Counted from the stretch's first letter, positions 49,519 to 61,662 are shown. The stretch is 64,000 nucleotides of DNA from Sipunculus nudus (GCA_026874595.1 CM049317.1:39210401-39274400), one strand, 5' to 3'. The notes: generated by a model from the sequence alone, not told the origin. Numbers and translations: made by a program.

Positions 49519-50940
49519 TTAAGTATGTTATCAATGTTACCACACATGCAGGTTATATAGCCTTATCTTATGAATATAATCAATGTTACCACACCTGCAG
49601 GTTTCATATAGCCTCATCTTATGTATGTTATCAATGTTACCAAATGAGCAGGTTTCAAATAGCCTCATCTTATGTATGTTATTAATGTTACCACACCTGC
49701 AGGTTTCATATAGCCTCATCTTATGTATGTTATCAATGTTACCACACCTGCAGGTTTCATAAAACCTCATCTTATGTATGTTATCAATGTTACAAAATGA
49801 GCAGGTTTCATATAGCCCTATCTTATGTATGTTATCAATGTTACCACACCTGCAGGTTTCATATAGCCTCATCTTATGTATGTTATCAATGTTACCAAAT
49901 GAGCAGGTTTTAAATAGCCTCATCTTATGTATGTTATCAATGTTACCACACCTGCAGGATTCATATAGCCTCGTCTTATGTATGTTATCAATGTTACAAA
50001 ATGAGCAGGTTTCAAATAGCCTCATCTTATGCATGTTATCAATGTTACCACACCTGCAGGTTTCATACAGCCTCGTCTTATGTATGTTATCAATGTTACC
50101 AAATGAGCAGGTTTCATATAGCCTCGTCTTATGTATGTTATCAATGTTACCACACCTGCAGGTTTCATATAGCCTCATCTTATGAATGTTATCAATGTTA
50201 CCAAATAAGCAGATTTCAAATAGCCTCATCTTATGTATGTTATCAATGTTACAACACCTGCAGGTTTCATATAGCCTCCTCTTATGTATGTAATCAATGT
50301 TACCACACCTGCAGGTTTCATATAGCCTCGTCTTATGTATGTTATCAATGTTACCACACCTGCAGGTTTCATATAGCCTCATCTTATGTATGTTATCAAT
50401 GTTACCACACCTGCAGGTTTCATATAGCCTTATCTTATGTATGTTATCAATGTTACCACACCTGCAGGTTTCATATAGCCTCGTCTTATGTATGTTATCA
50501 ATGTTACCACACCTGCAGGTTTCATATAGCCTCGTCTTATGAATGTAATCAATGTTACCACACCTGCAGGTTTCATATAGCCTCGTCTTATGTATGTTAT
50601 CAATGTTACCACACCTGCAGGTTTCATATAGCCTCGTCTTATGTATGTTATCAATGTTACCACACCTGCAGGTTTCTTATAGCCTCGTCTTATGTATGTT
50701 ATCAATGTAACCACACCTGCAGGTTTCATATAGCCTCGTCTTATGTATGTTATCAATGTTACCACACCTGCAGGTTTCATATAGCCTCGTCTTATGTATG
50801 TTATCAATATTACCACACCTGCAGGTTTCATATAGCCTCGTCTTATGTATGTTATCAATGTAACCACACCTGCAGGTTTCATATAGCCTCGTCTTATGTA
50901 TGTTATCAATGTAACCACACCTGCAGGTTTCATGTAGTCT
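49519..50940. repeat. Right part of the satellite: block offset 1,424 bp, then homogeneous CTCGTC monomers
   Basis: The CTTAAGTATG variant at 48,095 recurs at 49,519 together with the following 49-bp monomer. From about 50,280 the monomers become more uniform and mostly carry CTCGTCTTATG, suggesting more recent local amplification. Confidence 0.7.
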
Positions 50941-51390
50941 CGTCTTATGTATTTTATCAATGTTACCACACCTGCAGGTTTCATGTAGCCTTGTCTTATG
51001 TATGTTATCAATGTTACCACACCTGCATGTTTCATGTAGCCTCGTCTTATGTATGTTATCAATGTTACCACACCTGCATGTTTCATATAGCCTTGTCTTA
51101 TGTATGTTATCAATGTTACCACACCTGCAGGTTTCATATAGCCTCGTCTTATGTATGTTATCAACGTAACCACATCTGCAGGTTTCATATAGCCTCATCT
51201 TTTCTATGTTATCAATGTTACTACACCTGCAGGTTTCATATAGCCTCATCTTATGTATGTTTTCAATGTTACAACACATGCAGGTTTCATATAGCCTCAT
51301 CTTATGTATGTTATCAATGTTACCACACCTGCAGGTTTCATATAGCCTCATCTTATGTATGTTATCAATGTTACCACACATGCAGGTTTC

Positions 51391-51880
51391 AAAGGTAAAA
51401 GATTGATATCATAAAATGTAACAGATATTCTACCAAAAATTGTTATTATTAATAAATAAATATAACATAGTTTATGTAAAGTGTAAATGTGTAAATTACA
51501 GTGAAAGTGTAGTGAGACCACCTGAGGGATTGGCCAACAGTGGTCTCAGTTCACAGGTGGTCTTATTTGACAGGTTAGTTAATACCAATGTGGATGTGTT
51601 TGGTTCACCCAAGGGTGGTCTTAATAGACAGACCTGTGGCCTAATCAGACCGGTTGGATTTTCAGATAGGTTCCAGCGTATATCAGATTTTCAAAATTAT
51701 CTGCACCTAGGGCACAAAAATTTATACTGTGTTGGTCATCATGAAGTTCTTAGGATTTAATTAATAATGTGATGGTGAATATACTATTGGTAGGTTACTG
51801 ATCACTAAACAAGAAGCCTCATCAAGCAACAAAAACGTGACAGTCCCCAAAAATTAGCCTTGTGAATACGAACCACAGTA
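51391..51880. other. Satellite right flank with a small GGTGGTCTTA repeat
   Basis: CAGTGGTCTCAG, CAGGTGGTCTTATTTGACAG and GGGTGGTCTTAATAGACAG follow one another at 51,538-51,635, forming a small degenerate tandem repeat. No gene is recognisable. Confidence 0.5.
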
Positions 51881-52330
51881 TCTCAGGAGTGATTTGACCT
51901 ATAGATCCCTGAGTTTGCATGTCCACACATCTTTCATAGCTTTCTCGTACACAGGACTGGTGGTGTCACCTGCAATATTTTTTGCATTGGATAACATAGT
52001 GCATATATCTTGAGATTGCTTTGATGTATTGTAAGGAAATTTAGCATGTCCATACATTATGTCCATATATCATGGACAGCTTTCTCAGACACTGAATTGG
52101 TGGCACCACTTATGATCCTTTTATTGCATTGAGTACATTCATTCACATATCTCATGATTGTTTTTACATATTGGCCTGAGATTTTGTATGTTCATACGTC
52201 CTCTATAGTCATCTTAAGCACAAAACTGGTGGCACTACCTATAATAATTTTTGTGTAGCATACATCCATACCTGTATCTCAGGAATAGTTTGATATATTG
52301 GCCTGAAATATGCAATTGTCAAATGTGGGC
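51880..52330 (+). repeat. Old, diverged family B-type half-units
   Basis: Four ~110-130-bp units carry the B phrase ATCTCAGGA-TTTGA and decayed palindromes (ACTGGTGGTGTCACC, ATTGGTGGCACCACT, ACTGGTGGCACTACC). No B termini are visible. Confidence 0.6.
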
Positions 52331-52539
52331 TTATCATCAGAAATAATTGAACTCTGTGGAAGATAGGGATTTCATTGGTAAAGTAAAACCTGAGATTTCT
52401 CTAAACCTTTATACTCTAAACCTTGTATCTGCTCATTGCACTTGCTGAACCAAGGGTGGCGACACCTCTGTGTATGGAGAAGAGGTGTGAGGCCTTTCAG
52501 TTGTATGAGAATGTTTTAGTTGTCTGATAAACACTACAT

Positions 52540-52745
52540 CAGGCTTTGGTCATGTACATGTTTGTGTACTTGTACTCATGCAAGTTCAAAATTTTAATGC
52601 TTGGTTTGTGCATGTACATGTCACACATGTACTTGAAAAATAATCAAGTACTTTTCAAATAATGGTCAAGAGAAGGATTATATACCTGATGTATATCCAA
52701 TTTCACAGATTTGCATTTGGCCTGTAGGCCTTATGTTTTCTTGTG
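52540..52745 (+). repeat. Family F dispersed repeat, copy 2
   Basis: GTCACACATGTACTTGAAAA and a terminal GGCCTGTAGGCC palindrome match 5,820-5,990 in the same order. Confidence 0.5.
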
Positions 52746-55290
52746 ACTAGCTGTCTGGGAGTATTCTCAAGACTATTTTTAATTGAATATGATTTAAATC
52801 ATAAAATAAATTCTGTTTTGTATCCAATCTGTTTTATGAACATGATACTTTGTTGAGTCCTACAAGGAAATGGCTGTTCATGTTTATGTGTGTATTTAAC
52901 AAGTCTTCATCTTTTACAAATCAAGGCTTCAAGTGAGTTCAATAGATCAAAGAACCAAAGTAGTAAATACAGGTCACAGAATAAACAAGTGGACTGGCAG
53001 GAAGATTGTAATTAATTTTAATTTTTCTTAGAATTAGACACAACAATTAAGTGCATTTAATGGCTAAAAAAGCAGTGGCCCAGGAAGACATTATTAATTA
53101 GCTTTTAATACCTGAACAACCTGCATGCAAGAAATTTCCAGGTCATAGGCTAACTCTGAGGTGTTTGTCATTGTGTGACATTTATCAATGAAAAAGCAGA
53201 GATTTCAGGCAGATCACACATCACTGTTACCAACTATAGCTTGAGGATTAAGGTCCTAGGATTCAAATATCGTGTGTAGGTGGACTGCCTTATCTTCTTC
53301 CTTTCCTAATATGGGATTCTTATCACGGACATTAGACTTTGCCTGTAAGTTGTTAGCTTGTTGACCTACATAATCTTGGTTGCACATTGGAATGTGCATT
53401 CATACCTGGGCAGGGCAGTGGAATCCTTTGTGTCTGGTTGACTGATCAAGAGTATTGATATTTCATGGGGCATACCCACATTGTGATATTGTGTAATGAC
53501 AGTTTGGAATGCAGAGCCCAAATTGACACCAGGTTAGGTGTGCTGCCAGCTCAGTGTGGTCCGCTAAGTATTTGTGTGTTTGTGTGTTTACTCTTCAGCT
53601 CTTGGATACAGTGATAACTAACACATATTCTTCAGAAACTTATTTGCTGTTCAGGTTAATTTGTGAAGGACCACAGTGGTCTGGGGTAAGAATAGGAGGA
53701 ATAAGGAACCAACAGCTGATTGATCTCACAGTGTATAGGATGTAACATGTGCTTTGGTTGGATATCAGTGGTATGTCTGATAAGACTCCACATATAACCA
53801 GGACATGAATAAATAAGGGCCAGTGAACCAGTAAAGCCTTCATGGTAAGATGTCTGGTAATTAATAATTACATTACTGAGCATGTTACCTGTGAGGTCTT
53901 ATGTTACTGCAGAATGCCACCTCCTCTACCTGACTGACCTGGCATAAGAAAACTCTGCATGTGCATGGATTTCTCCCCCCCCCCCCCTCCCCCCCTTCCC
54001 CAAACATACACACACCCTGAGTATTTTGCCTGAATGGTCCTGTCATCTTGACAGAGCGTCAGGAAGTCATGACCCTTGTTGATCACTCACAAGTAGCTGT
54101 ACTTGCATATTGTATAACTGGACATAATTGTCCATCTACTAATTGGAGGATAACTTCGGGACAAAGCTGGAATGCAGGGTCTGTACAGAAACGAATTTAG
54201 CTTATTTTAGGTTTGGTATGTTTGTCATTGGCTTCTTTAAATGACAGACTGTTGTGAGAAATCTTCATAACATGAAGTAGTTATGTGAGGTTATTATCAT
54301 TAATATTTCAGCTAACTGTATAATTCACCAGCTGACTGGCATCTGATCAGTTATTTAGTAACACTAACAGACCATTGGGGAGCACAACAGTTGCATATAT
54401 GGCATCAGCTGATATAAGATCATTATCTCTTTAAACAGGTTCACTTTGTTTTATACACCATCTCTAAAATCTTGATATACATTAATATTCAGTCAGTGGT
54501 GTTCTGTTAATTGATAGTAAATGTAATGAACCCAGTGATTGAGTCTCTAAGAAATTCTTGTGACAGTTGCACGCTGCTGAGTCTCTTGCGACAAGATGCT
54601 CCGACCTTGAGATGAGTGATATTTCCCTGATCTTAAAGAGAACAGATTGTCATTTCTAGTAAGAAAATCTATTTGAGTTGGTTTTTAGGTTATATTCTAT
54701 GTGTGTATTCGTTAAGCAGGGTTTTGTTAGTGGTGAGATGAGACTGTATGTTTTACCAGGTCACACTTGATGGACATGGGAAAGCGGTCTCTGACTGAAA
54801 TGTCAACTGGCCTGGCATCATCACTGATGGATTACTAAACCAGGAAAGTGCCAATTTAAATCCCATACCTGGGCCCACTGTGTTCCCCTAAAACAGACCT
54901 GAAACCCAGCAGGTCATGGCTTGGATATGCATATATTCTGTATGGCATAATAATTCCTGTGGATTTGACGGATCACGTACATGTGTAATAGTTTACAGCA
55001 AGATTATCAAGGTGGAGTGACTGACTGTCTGACTTGGCTGAAATTCCTGGACGGTACCACAGTGTTATGTGTTTATGAACAACTCTAGCATGCCACTCAC
55101 ACACAGGGTGGTCTTTGTACATGTTGTACTAGTGTTGTAGTGAGTCGCTGGAATTCACTTAAATGGGTTTTTGCTCCACTGGACAATAGCAAAGGAGTGT
55201 CCTAGTGACACATAAGTCTGTTCATACTCCCTCAGGATGAACAGTGTTAGTTGGCTGATTGTGTGTGGGATATATACAGAAGCCTAAACA
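52746..55290. other. Single-copy DNA, possible upstream region of a gene
   Basis: No repeat family except a poly-C tract at 53,974-53,998. No coding family is recognisable. Short open frames (up to 76 codons) lack splice context that I would trust. Confidence 0.4.
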
Positions 55291-55296
55291 AGCAAA

Positions 55297-55363
55297 ATGC
55301 TGCGGAAACTAAGCTTCAGGTCAAAGAAGAAAAACCCAGAGTGGAGGAAATCCTTCCCATCAG
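55297..55363 (+). CDS. Possible first coding exon, unrecognised basic peptide
   Basis: An ATG with A at -3 (GCAAAATG) opens 22 codons, MLRKLSFRSKKKNPEWRKSF followed by Pro-Ser, and meets a possible donor CAG|GTTGGT at 55,364 (alternative TTG|GTAATA at 55,368). In frame the sequence stops soon after, so a splice is needed. The peptide is rich in Arg/Lys/Ser like many N-terminal tails. I cannot name it, and no second exon was found. Confidence 0.25.
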
Positions 55364-55704
55364 GTTGGTAATATGAATGTCATTTTTTGTGGTGATGGTG
55401 GTGGTGGTGGTACCAATTGTCTTTAATTAAGGCCGATATAAAGTTGTGATTGAGGTTTAAATGAACATTTCCTGGTATAGTCCCTCATGTCTGTATGATA
55501 TGGCAGCTGTCACATATATCATATTTTTCATTGTTTTACCTCATTTCATTTTTATTCCATACATTTTATTAAATTATATTTAACAATGAAAACCAATATT
55601 GCATCATGAAAGAATCCAGATCAATTTTAATGTTGTCACTGTTTTTCTGTGTAATCAGTTAACATTATTTTTCATGAAAAGGTGTGTCATTTAATATTTC
55701 ATAT

Positions 55705-56480
55705 TCATGGAATCTGGGACCATGCATGGTGACACAAGCCCAGGCAGAAGCTATTATAATTGAGTAAGAAATCTGTGACCATGCATGGTGTCACAGGCCC
55801 AGACAGAAGCTATTATAATTGAGTAAGAAACCTGTGACCATGATGTCACAAGCCCAGGCAAAAGCTATTATAATAGAGTAAGGAATCTGTGACCATGATG
55901 TCACAAGCCCAGGCAAAAGCTATAATAATAGAGCAAGGAATCTTTGACCATGATGTCACAAGCCTAGGCAAAAGCTATTATAATAGAGCAAGGAATCTGT
56001 GACCATGATGTCACAAGCCCAGGCAAAAGCTATTATAATAGAGCAAGGAATCTGTGACCATGATGTCACAAGCCCAGGCAAAAGCTATTATAATAGAGCA
56101 AGGAATCTGTGACCATGATGTCACAGGCCCAGGAAGAAACTAATATATAATAGAGCAAGGAATCTGTGACCATGATGTCACAGGCCCAGGAAGAAGCTAA
56201 TATAATAGAGCAAGGAATTTGGACCATGATGTCACAGGCCCTAGCAGAAGCTATTATAATACAGTAAGGAATCTGTGACCATGGTGTAACAAGCTCAGGC
56301 AGAAGCTATATTATAATTATGTAAGGAATTTATGATTATGATGTCACAGGAACCAGTATGAGCTATTAATATTGAGTAAGGAATTTATGATTATGGTGTC
56401 ACAGGTACCAGTAGAAGCTATTATAATTGAGCAATGATTTGTGACTATTGTGTCACTGTCACAGTTACATGCAGAATTAA
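55705..56480 (+). repeat. 55-bp minisatellite, about 14 copies
   Basis: GGAATCTGTGACCATGATGT, then CACAAGCCCAGGCAAAAGCT and ATTATAATAGAGCAA form the central unit of 55 bp. The outer copies are 55-62 bp long and more diverged (GATTATGATGTCACAGG on the right, CATGCATGGTGTCAC on the left), the usual pattern of unequal exchange in the middle of an array. Confidence 0.95.
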
Positions 56481-56726
56481 AGCTATTATAAATGAGTACA
56501 TATAAATATAAGGTATTGTGATGGTGCTTGTGGTTGTTTTTCACTCACAGGTAGAGTAAGTGTAGTATATCTCAGAAGGAAGTGGTGTGAGCTAATATGT
56601 ACACCAAAGGTGTGATATTGAAGGGTTGAAGATTGGTGAATGACCAGGTGCAGATTACCCATATCACCTATTACAGATACCTTATAATTTGTTAAGATTC
56701 CTCATAAGGACATCAGTAGCATTATG
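56481..56726. other. Short single-copy stretch
   Basis: Nothing recognisable between the minisatellite and TIR element T2. Confidence 0.5.
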
Positions 56727-58967
56727 TACCGTAAATCTTGTTTTTATGGCCGCACGTCTATTTATAGCCGCACCCTGAGTTTGCAACGTCTCTTAAAGGA
56801 GCTCCCACTGAGGTCCAAATACCCAAAACCCCCCTTAAAGGCCGCACCCCGACTCCGTCTCTGGCCTGATTGGTAAGATAATTAGTTGCACGTAGCAAAA
56901 TAAATCACGACATAGCTGCTTTAATGAAGACTAGAATAAAAAAGTATTAATTACAGAGGTTAAATATGTGGGCAGATTACGTATATTAAACATATTTAAC
57001 GCTCGAGATAGGGACAATATAGATATTTTGTCCCTAACGACTTTTGCACATGGATTGGCAGGCATTTATCAGAAAAAGAAAGATTCCCCGAACGATCGTT
57101 TCGTTTGAATGTTGGCTACGCAAAACGATTCTTGTATGTATCAACACGCTTCTTTGCATGTAAAAGACCATAGTATGAACACTGAATTGAGGTTTATATG
57201 TACATTTATTGAAGCAAAAAGCCTGAATACAATCCACTATTACGCACCATCACGCAGTAGCGTTCAGGGGGCGACATGATGGCTAAGACTGCTGAGACTG
57301 TCAGATTTTCAACCTGCGGGAACTTAATTACGGCTCGTGGTATACATATAAAAACTTATATGTAGAACCTTGACATGTATATCTTTCGTGCGATATATAA
57401 CTTGTTATAAAAAAATCTTGGTAATTGTCACCAAATAATACGTTTAAAACACCCCAACTGTAATACAGCGGCCCGTTGGGCATGGTCAAGCAACATTGAA
57501 GTAAATGCCTACTTTAAACTCATTTGCAGCGTTATTTAGCAACAATTATTTGTTTAAAAAAGTAAAATGAATATAAAGCTGACATCGTAAAGAGTCGCAT
57601 AATGGCTGACGATCGTTTTAAAATCAAGTTTGAGTGCCGCCATGTGCTGAAACGCCCTGGTGTTCTGCTAAGAATATTTTGATCGGCTGTACGCGGTGGG
57701 TGGTAAACAGAACAGCCACCTATTTCGTCCCAGTGTGCCTTGCGCGAACGCTACCTTGACAAGATGGTTCCCCACACGCGTACACGGACACTTTCTTGAG
57801 GAAAAAAACTTGCTTACCTCGACCGGCCATTTAATTTCACTTCAAAATCACTCGTTTTCACGCGTCATGTTTGCTATACGTGCGTATCTCGACAAGGTAA
57901 CTTCAGTTATTTTAATATTTAGTTGAGTTGACCAGCGATGTTTTCAAACGCATCAGCAAATTGTGACATGGAGTGATGTCAACGAACGATGTGACGATGA
58001 TTATACCGAAGTTACCGGTATGAAAATGATTCGAATCTTCCGAATAATTCAAGAAATGGAATTTTCATCATAGATTAAAAAAAATATTACTTTTAGAATT
58101 AAAATATACAGTGACTTTAAATGGATCAGCAGAATGTTTCTATACAAAATATATTGAAAAATCAGTAGCAAACAAGAATACGGCACCGCATGTAAAATCT
58201 GTATATTCACCAAATTCCATCGGCTGTAGTGACATGTTCTACCATTTATATCTACAAGCGGGTTTCCCTTATAACACTATTTCCATTCATACAATATATT
58301 CGTGATTGTATAAACAAAGATTAATCAGAAGTAAATGACCGGGCTATACGCATTCAAGGATGAAGGTTTTCCAGAAACATGACATGGGGGCGAGAAGATG
58401 GGCTATTCAATATTGAGGTACATGTATCAGACATTATAAAAAATGTCAGTAAGTACCTGCTAAATTTGAACTTTTATAAAGATTTCATAGTGTTCTAAAT
58501 TACATATTTTGATTTTCTGAATTATTTTTATGAACAACATAGATTCCAGGGCAATTCAGCTCCGTCAAAGGTATGACCGGTAATACCGATTTTTTCCAAC
58601 AGACGTCACCACTAGTCCTCACCATGAATAATCTTATTCATTTTAATCTCGTAATAAGTGTTGTTATTGTTCAATGTTTATTGTTATTGTTTAATTGATT
58701 GCATATAATTGTTATATATTATATGAACATTTAGACTATACAATTTTATACAATAAATCTGTGACTAATAAGAGTATTTCCTCTGTGGTGTGCTTGTTCT
58801 CCTATTATCGCCCAAAGGAGCGCCATGTCCGGGAGAGAGTTCTTCTCACAGTTCATTTCTGATAAACCATCTATTTATGGCCGCATCCCGAGTTCAGAAA
58901 AAAAGTCGAGATTTTCGATTTTGAGTTTGTTTTTAAGGCCGCGGCGATAAAAACAGGATTAACGGTA
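56727..58967. mobile_element. TIR element T2 (non-autonomous DNA transposon, 2.2 kb)
   Basis: The left end CCGTAAATCTTGTTTTTATG (from 56,729) and the right end GATAAAAACAGGATTAACGG (to 58,965) are inverted repeats; over 25 bp 22 agree. TA flanks both ends. Subterminal GGCCGCA(C/T)CC-type motifs occur at 56,748, 56,765 (variant), 56,840 and 58,878. No transposase is visible; the longest open frame is 76 codons. The first bases (CCGTA) resemble the ends of T1, so the two may belong to one superfamily. Confidence 0.75.
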
Positions 58968-60188
58968 TATGTTATGATCATCTCATTCCTTAACAGAGGA
59001 TTTCATACAGTTTTCTAAACCTTTTATTTTGCAATCAAATCAGTCCAGTTGTTTTTATGTCAAATTGGGCTTGGAGTGGCATACATGAGAAATGCAAAAT
59101 ATGGCACATGCAAAAATGAAACAGACAAAACTGGAACAGACAAAAATGGCACTTATGAAAATTGCACAAGTTAGAAAATGACAAAAATGTCACATTTGCA
59201 ATATGAAGAGCACAGATGAATGTTTGTAAAAAAAAATATCAACAAAATATAGAGAAACAATTTATTGTATCCCCACACAAAGGTCACCCGGAGATACTGT
59301 GGTTTTGGCATGCTCCCGCTGTCAGCACATCACGATAATTCAAAAAATTTTTCACAGATCTTTACCAAATTTGACTAGTCCATAGATATAGGTGAGAGAG
59401 TGAAGCCTGTGTAATATGGGGTCATAACCTTTACTAGGAGAATGACCTTGACCTTGAATAGGTCAGTTTGTGGTGATAATCACACAAAATCATAAATATC
59501 TCAAGAAAGATTGCATGGATTGGTCCAAAAATCAAGTTTGATAGCTTTGTCTTGTACAAGGGACTGGTGGCACCACCTTTTATTCTTTTCTTGTTTTCGC
59601 ATCTTTTAATACCCCCATCATTGATACTTTATAGTAATGTATGTGAGCTTTATAAGTCATAGACTCATAGCTAATGAACAGATTTCTTTCATATTATGCA
59701 CATGCACAGATTAAGTTGATTTAAATTAGGGTAATGACCTTACTATGAGAATGGTCTTGACCATGAATATTTCCATATTTGGTGAAAATCTCACAAAATC
59801 TTAAATATCTCAAGAAAGGATGCAAATATTGGTCCAAAATCAAGTTGACCAAAGATCTTAGATAGCTTTGTCTTGTACTCGTGGTGGTGCTACCTCTTAT
59901 CTTAATGAAATTTTTCTGTTTTGCTCCTTTGAATACCCTCATCATTTTCACAAGACAGTACTGTTGGCATTATAAATAAAAAAATTATTGGACAGATTCC
60001 TTTCATATAATGCACATGCATAGATATGAGTTACAGGATGAAGTCTATTTAAATTAGGATAAATGACCTTTACTATGAGAGTGGCCTTGAAAAACAAACA
60101 AAAAAAATATTGTTTCTTAAGTGGATAGGATTTTTGTACACCTTAACTTTTGAAGTACGCCATATTTCCACCTATATATCAGAGTTTT
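58968..60188 (+). repeat. Family G (TGACCTTGACC-type) repeat, left part
   Basis: From ~59,266 units of ~310-330 bp repeat: GAATGACCTTGACC (59,441), GAATGGTCTTGACC (59,749) and GAGTGGCCTTG (60,079), with AAATATCTCAAGAAAG and a GGTGG(C/T)(A/G)CCACC-like box in each. Before it, at ~59,095-59,200, short degenerate ACAAAAATGGCAC repeats occur. No gene. Confidence 0.6.
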
Positions 60189-61662
60189 AGCTCAGCTGAC
60201 TATAAATCATCTGAGCTTCAGTAATGATCCATTTTCCGTTGTCTGTCCATCCATTAGATTGGCATGTTTTAAAACTATTAGACCTATGAATTTAAAATTC
60301 AACATACAGGTAGATATCCCTAAGTGTTCCTACCAAATCCAAAACTTGATCGATGTGACTCCATTCCTTTGAGAAATTAAGGAAAAACCTCAATTTTCCA
60401 TTAAACCCTATTGTTACACTTCAGGACTGCATAATGTCAAAACCAGTTATCTATTTTTGTTCATTTTGAGCACAAACATTCCTCTGTATATTTCCTATGT
60501 ACATTAATTATGAAATTAAATCAATATTATGTGATTTTTTTTTTAAGTTATGGGCTAAACGTAATTAAAAAATCAGAAATAAATTTAATCACTAAACATG
60601 GAAATGTTGAAGCTAGAGACTTTGTTTCAGGATGTAACTTTATCTAATTATTAAGTTGGTATGTTAGTTATTACCATGGCACATTTTTTTCCTGAAATTA
60701 CTGTTGATTTAAATTTCACATATGAACACATAAGGATTAATTTTTGTTTTTAAATCTGAAATTTTAAAATTTAAGCTAAAATGAGCTAGTTACTGAGTTT
60801 TTTTGGTGGCTCTTTTGCAATCACTTGCAATGTCAAGCTCAAGGCTGCCAACTTCAAGGCAGCTGCTTACCTGTGTAATAATGCAACCCCCCTCTCCCAC
60901 ACCCATCAAGTAAAATGCAATAATTGTTTCAGTTTGAACAGTATTTCCTTATTTGTAAAACTGTTACAACGCCAATTTATAAATCTTTTTGTGAAGTGGC
61001 AATATAAGGAGAAATCTAAAAGATGCAGTTTTGTGGTCATGTAGCATATTTAAAGAAATGTTATTTTCAAATATTTATTGTTGTGCAAATTTATAAAATT
61101 ATTTTTGTGATAAAAAAATTAAATACATCTGTGTGCATAAGGTAATGTTATCTGACAATATTAGGGATAAATGTTGATGCATTTTAGAAATGTGAGTCAA
61201 CTTCTATATTCATATGTGTTAACATATGTAATTCTTCAAATTTTCAAGATTTATAAACTTTGAAAAGATTGATCTAATATAAAAATGAGAGTCTAATGTA
61301 AATGTTTGTTCATTATTTCCTGCCTAAGTAGAATGGATAATAAAGTCATTGGCTTTGTTTGTCAGTCTCTCTGCCTAATTTTTAAATAGAACTTCAATAA
61401 TTATGAATGAACTTTTTTCCTGTAAGTACTGTTGACTTAAATTTCAAATCCTGTATGTATGTGCAGAGGTTTTGTAACTTCCACCATCAGAAAACACATG
61501 ATCAGGTCACAAAATATTATTTGCAACAATTTCTTACTCATCAATTCAAATCAATCATATCAACTAACCATGGCCTGTAAAACTTCTTCCTCTCAGACAT
61601 TATCTCCATTTGATATTATCTTAGATTTTGGTTGACTTCAGTGGACCCATGGGTCCCTTGTT
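60189..61662 (+). mobile_element. Family A element copy 5, inserted in family G
   Basis: The start hairpin AGCTCAG...CTGAGCT (60,189-60,217), a degraded GTCCATCC run, body phrases shared with the copies at 1 and 11,901, and the end palindrome GGACCCATGGGTCC plus CTTGTT (61,643-61,662) delimit a 1.47-kb copy. It lacks the B insertion and the 337-bp units. Confidence 0.75.

Larger units (their letters stand above)
38658..51390. repeat. 51-bp tandem satellite, ~250 monomers
   Basis: The plus-strand monomer reads TATCAATGTTACCACACCTG, then CAGGTTTCATATAGCCTCAT, then CTTATGTATGT. Nearly all monomers are 51 bp; a recurring 49-bp variant has CAGGTTATATAGCC instead of CAGGTTTCATATAGCC. Variable sites include TGTT/TGTA before ACC, CACACCTG/CAAATGAG, CATATAG/CAAATAG, CTCATC/CTCGTC/CCCATC and TGTATGT/TGAATGT. 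Most monomers contain the perfect palindrome ACCTGCAGGT (a PstI site). Open frames up to 453 codons run in four of six frames because 51 is a multiple of 3, and I do not call them genes. Single-copy-like DNA borders both sides. Confidence 0.97.

Noticed and set aside
38658-51390. The array as a CRISPR locus
   Set aside because: There are no unique spacers: the whole 51-bp unit is repeated, and the DNA is eukaryotic.
38617-51398. Long open frames (150-465 codons) on both strands in the 51-bp array as Cys-rich repeat proteins
   Set aside because: They are open in four frames at once because the period is a multiple of 3. The 49-bp monomers shift the frames, and no start context, splice site or termination signal goes with them.
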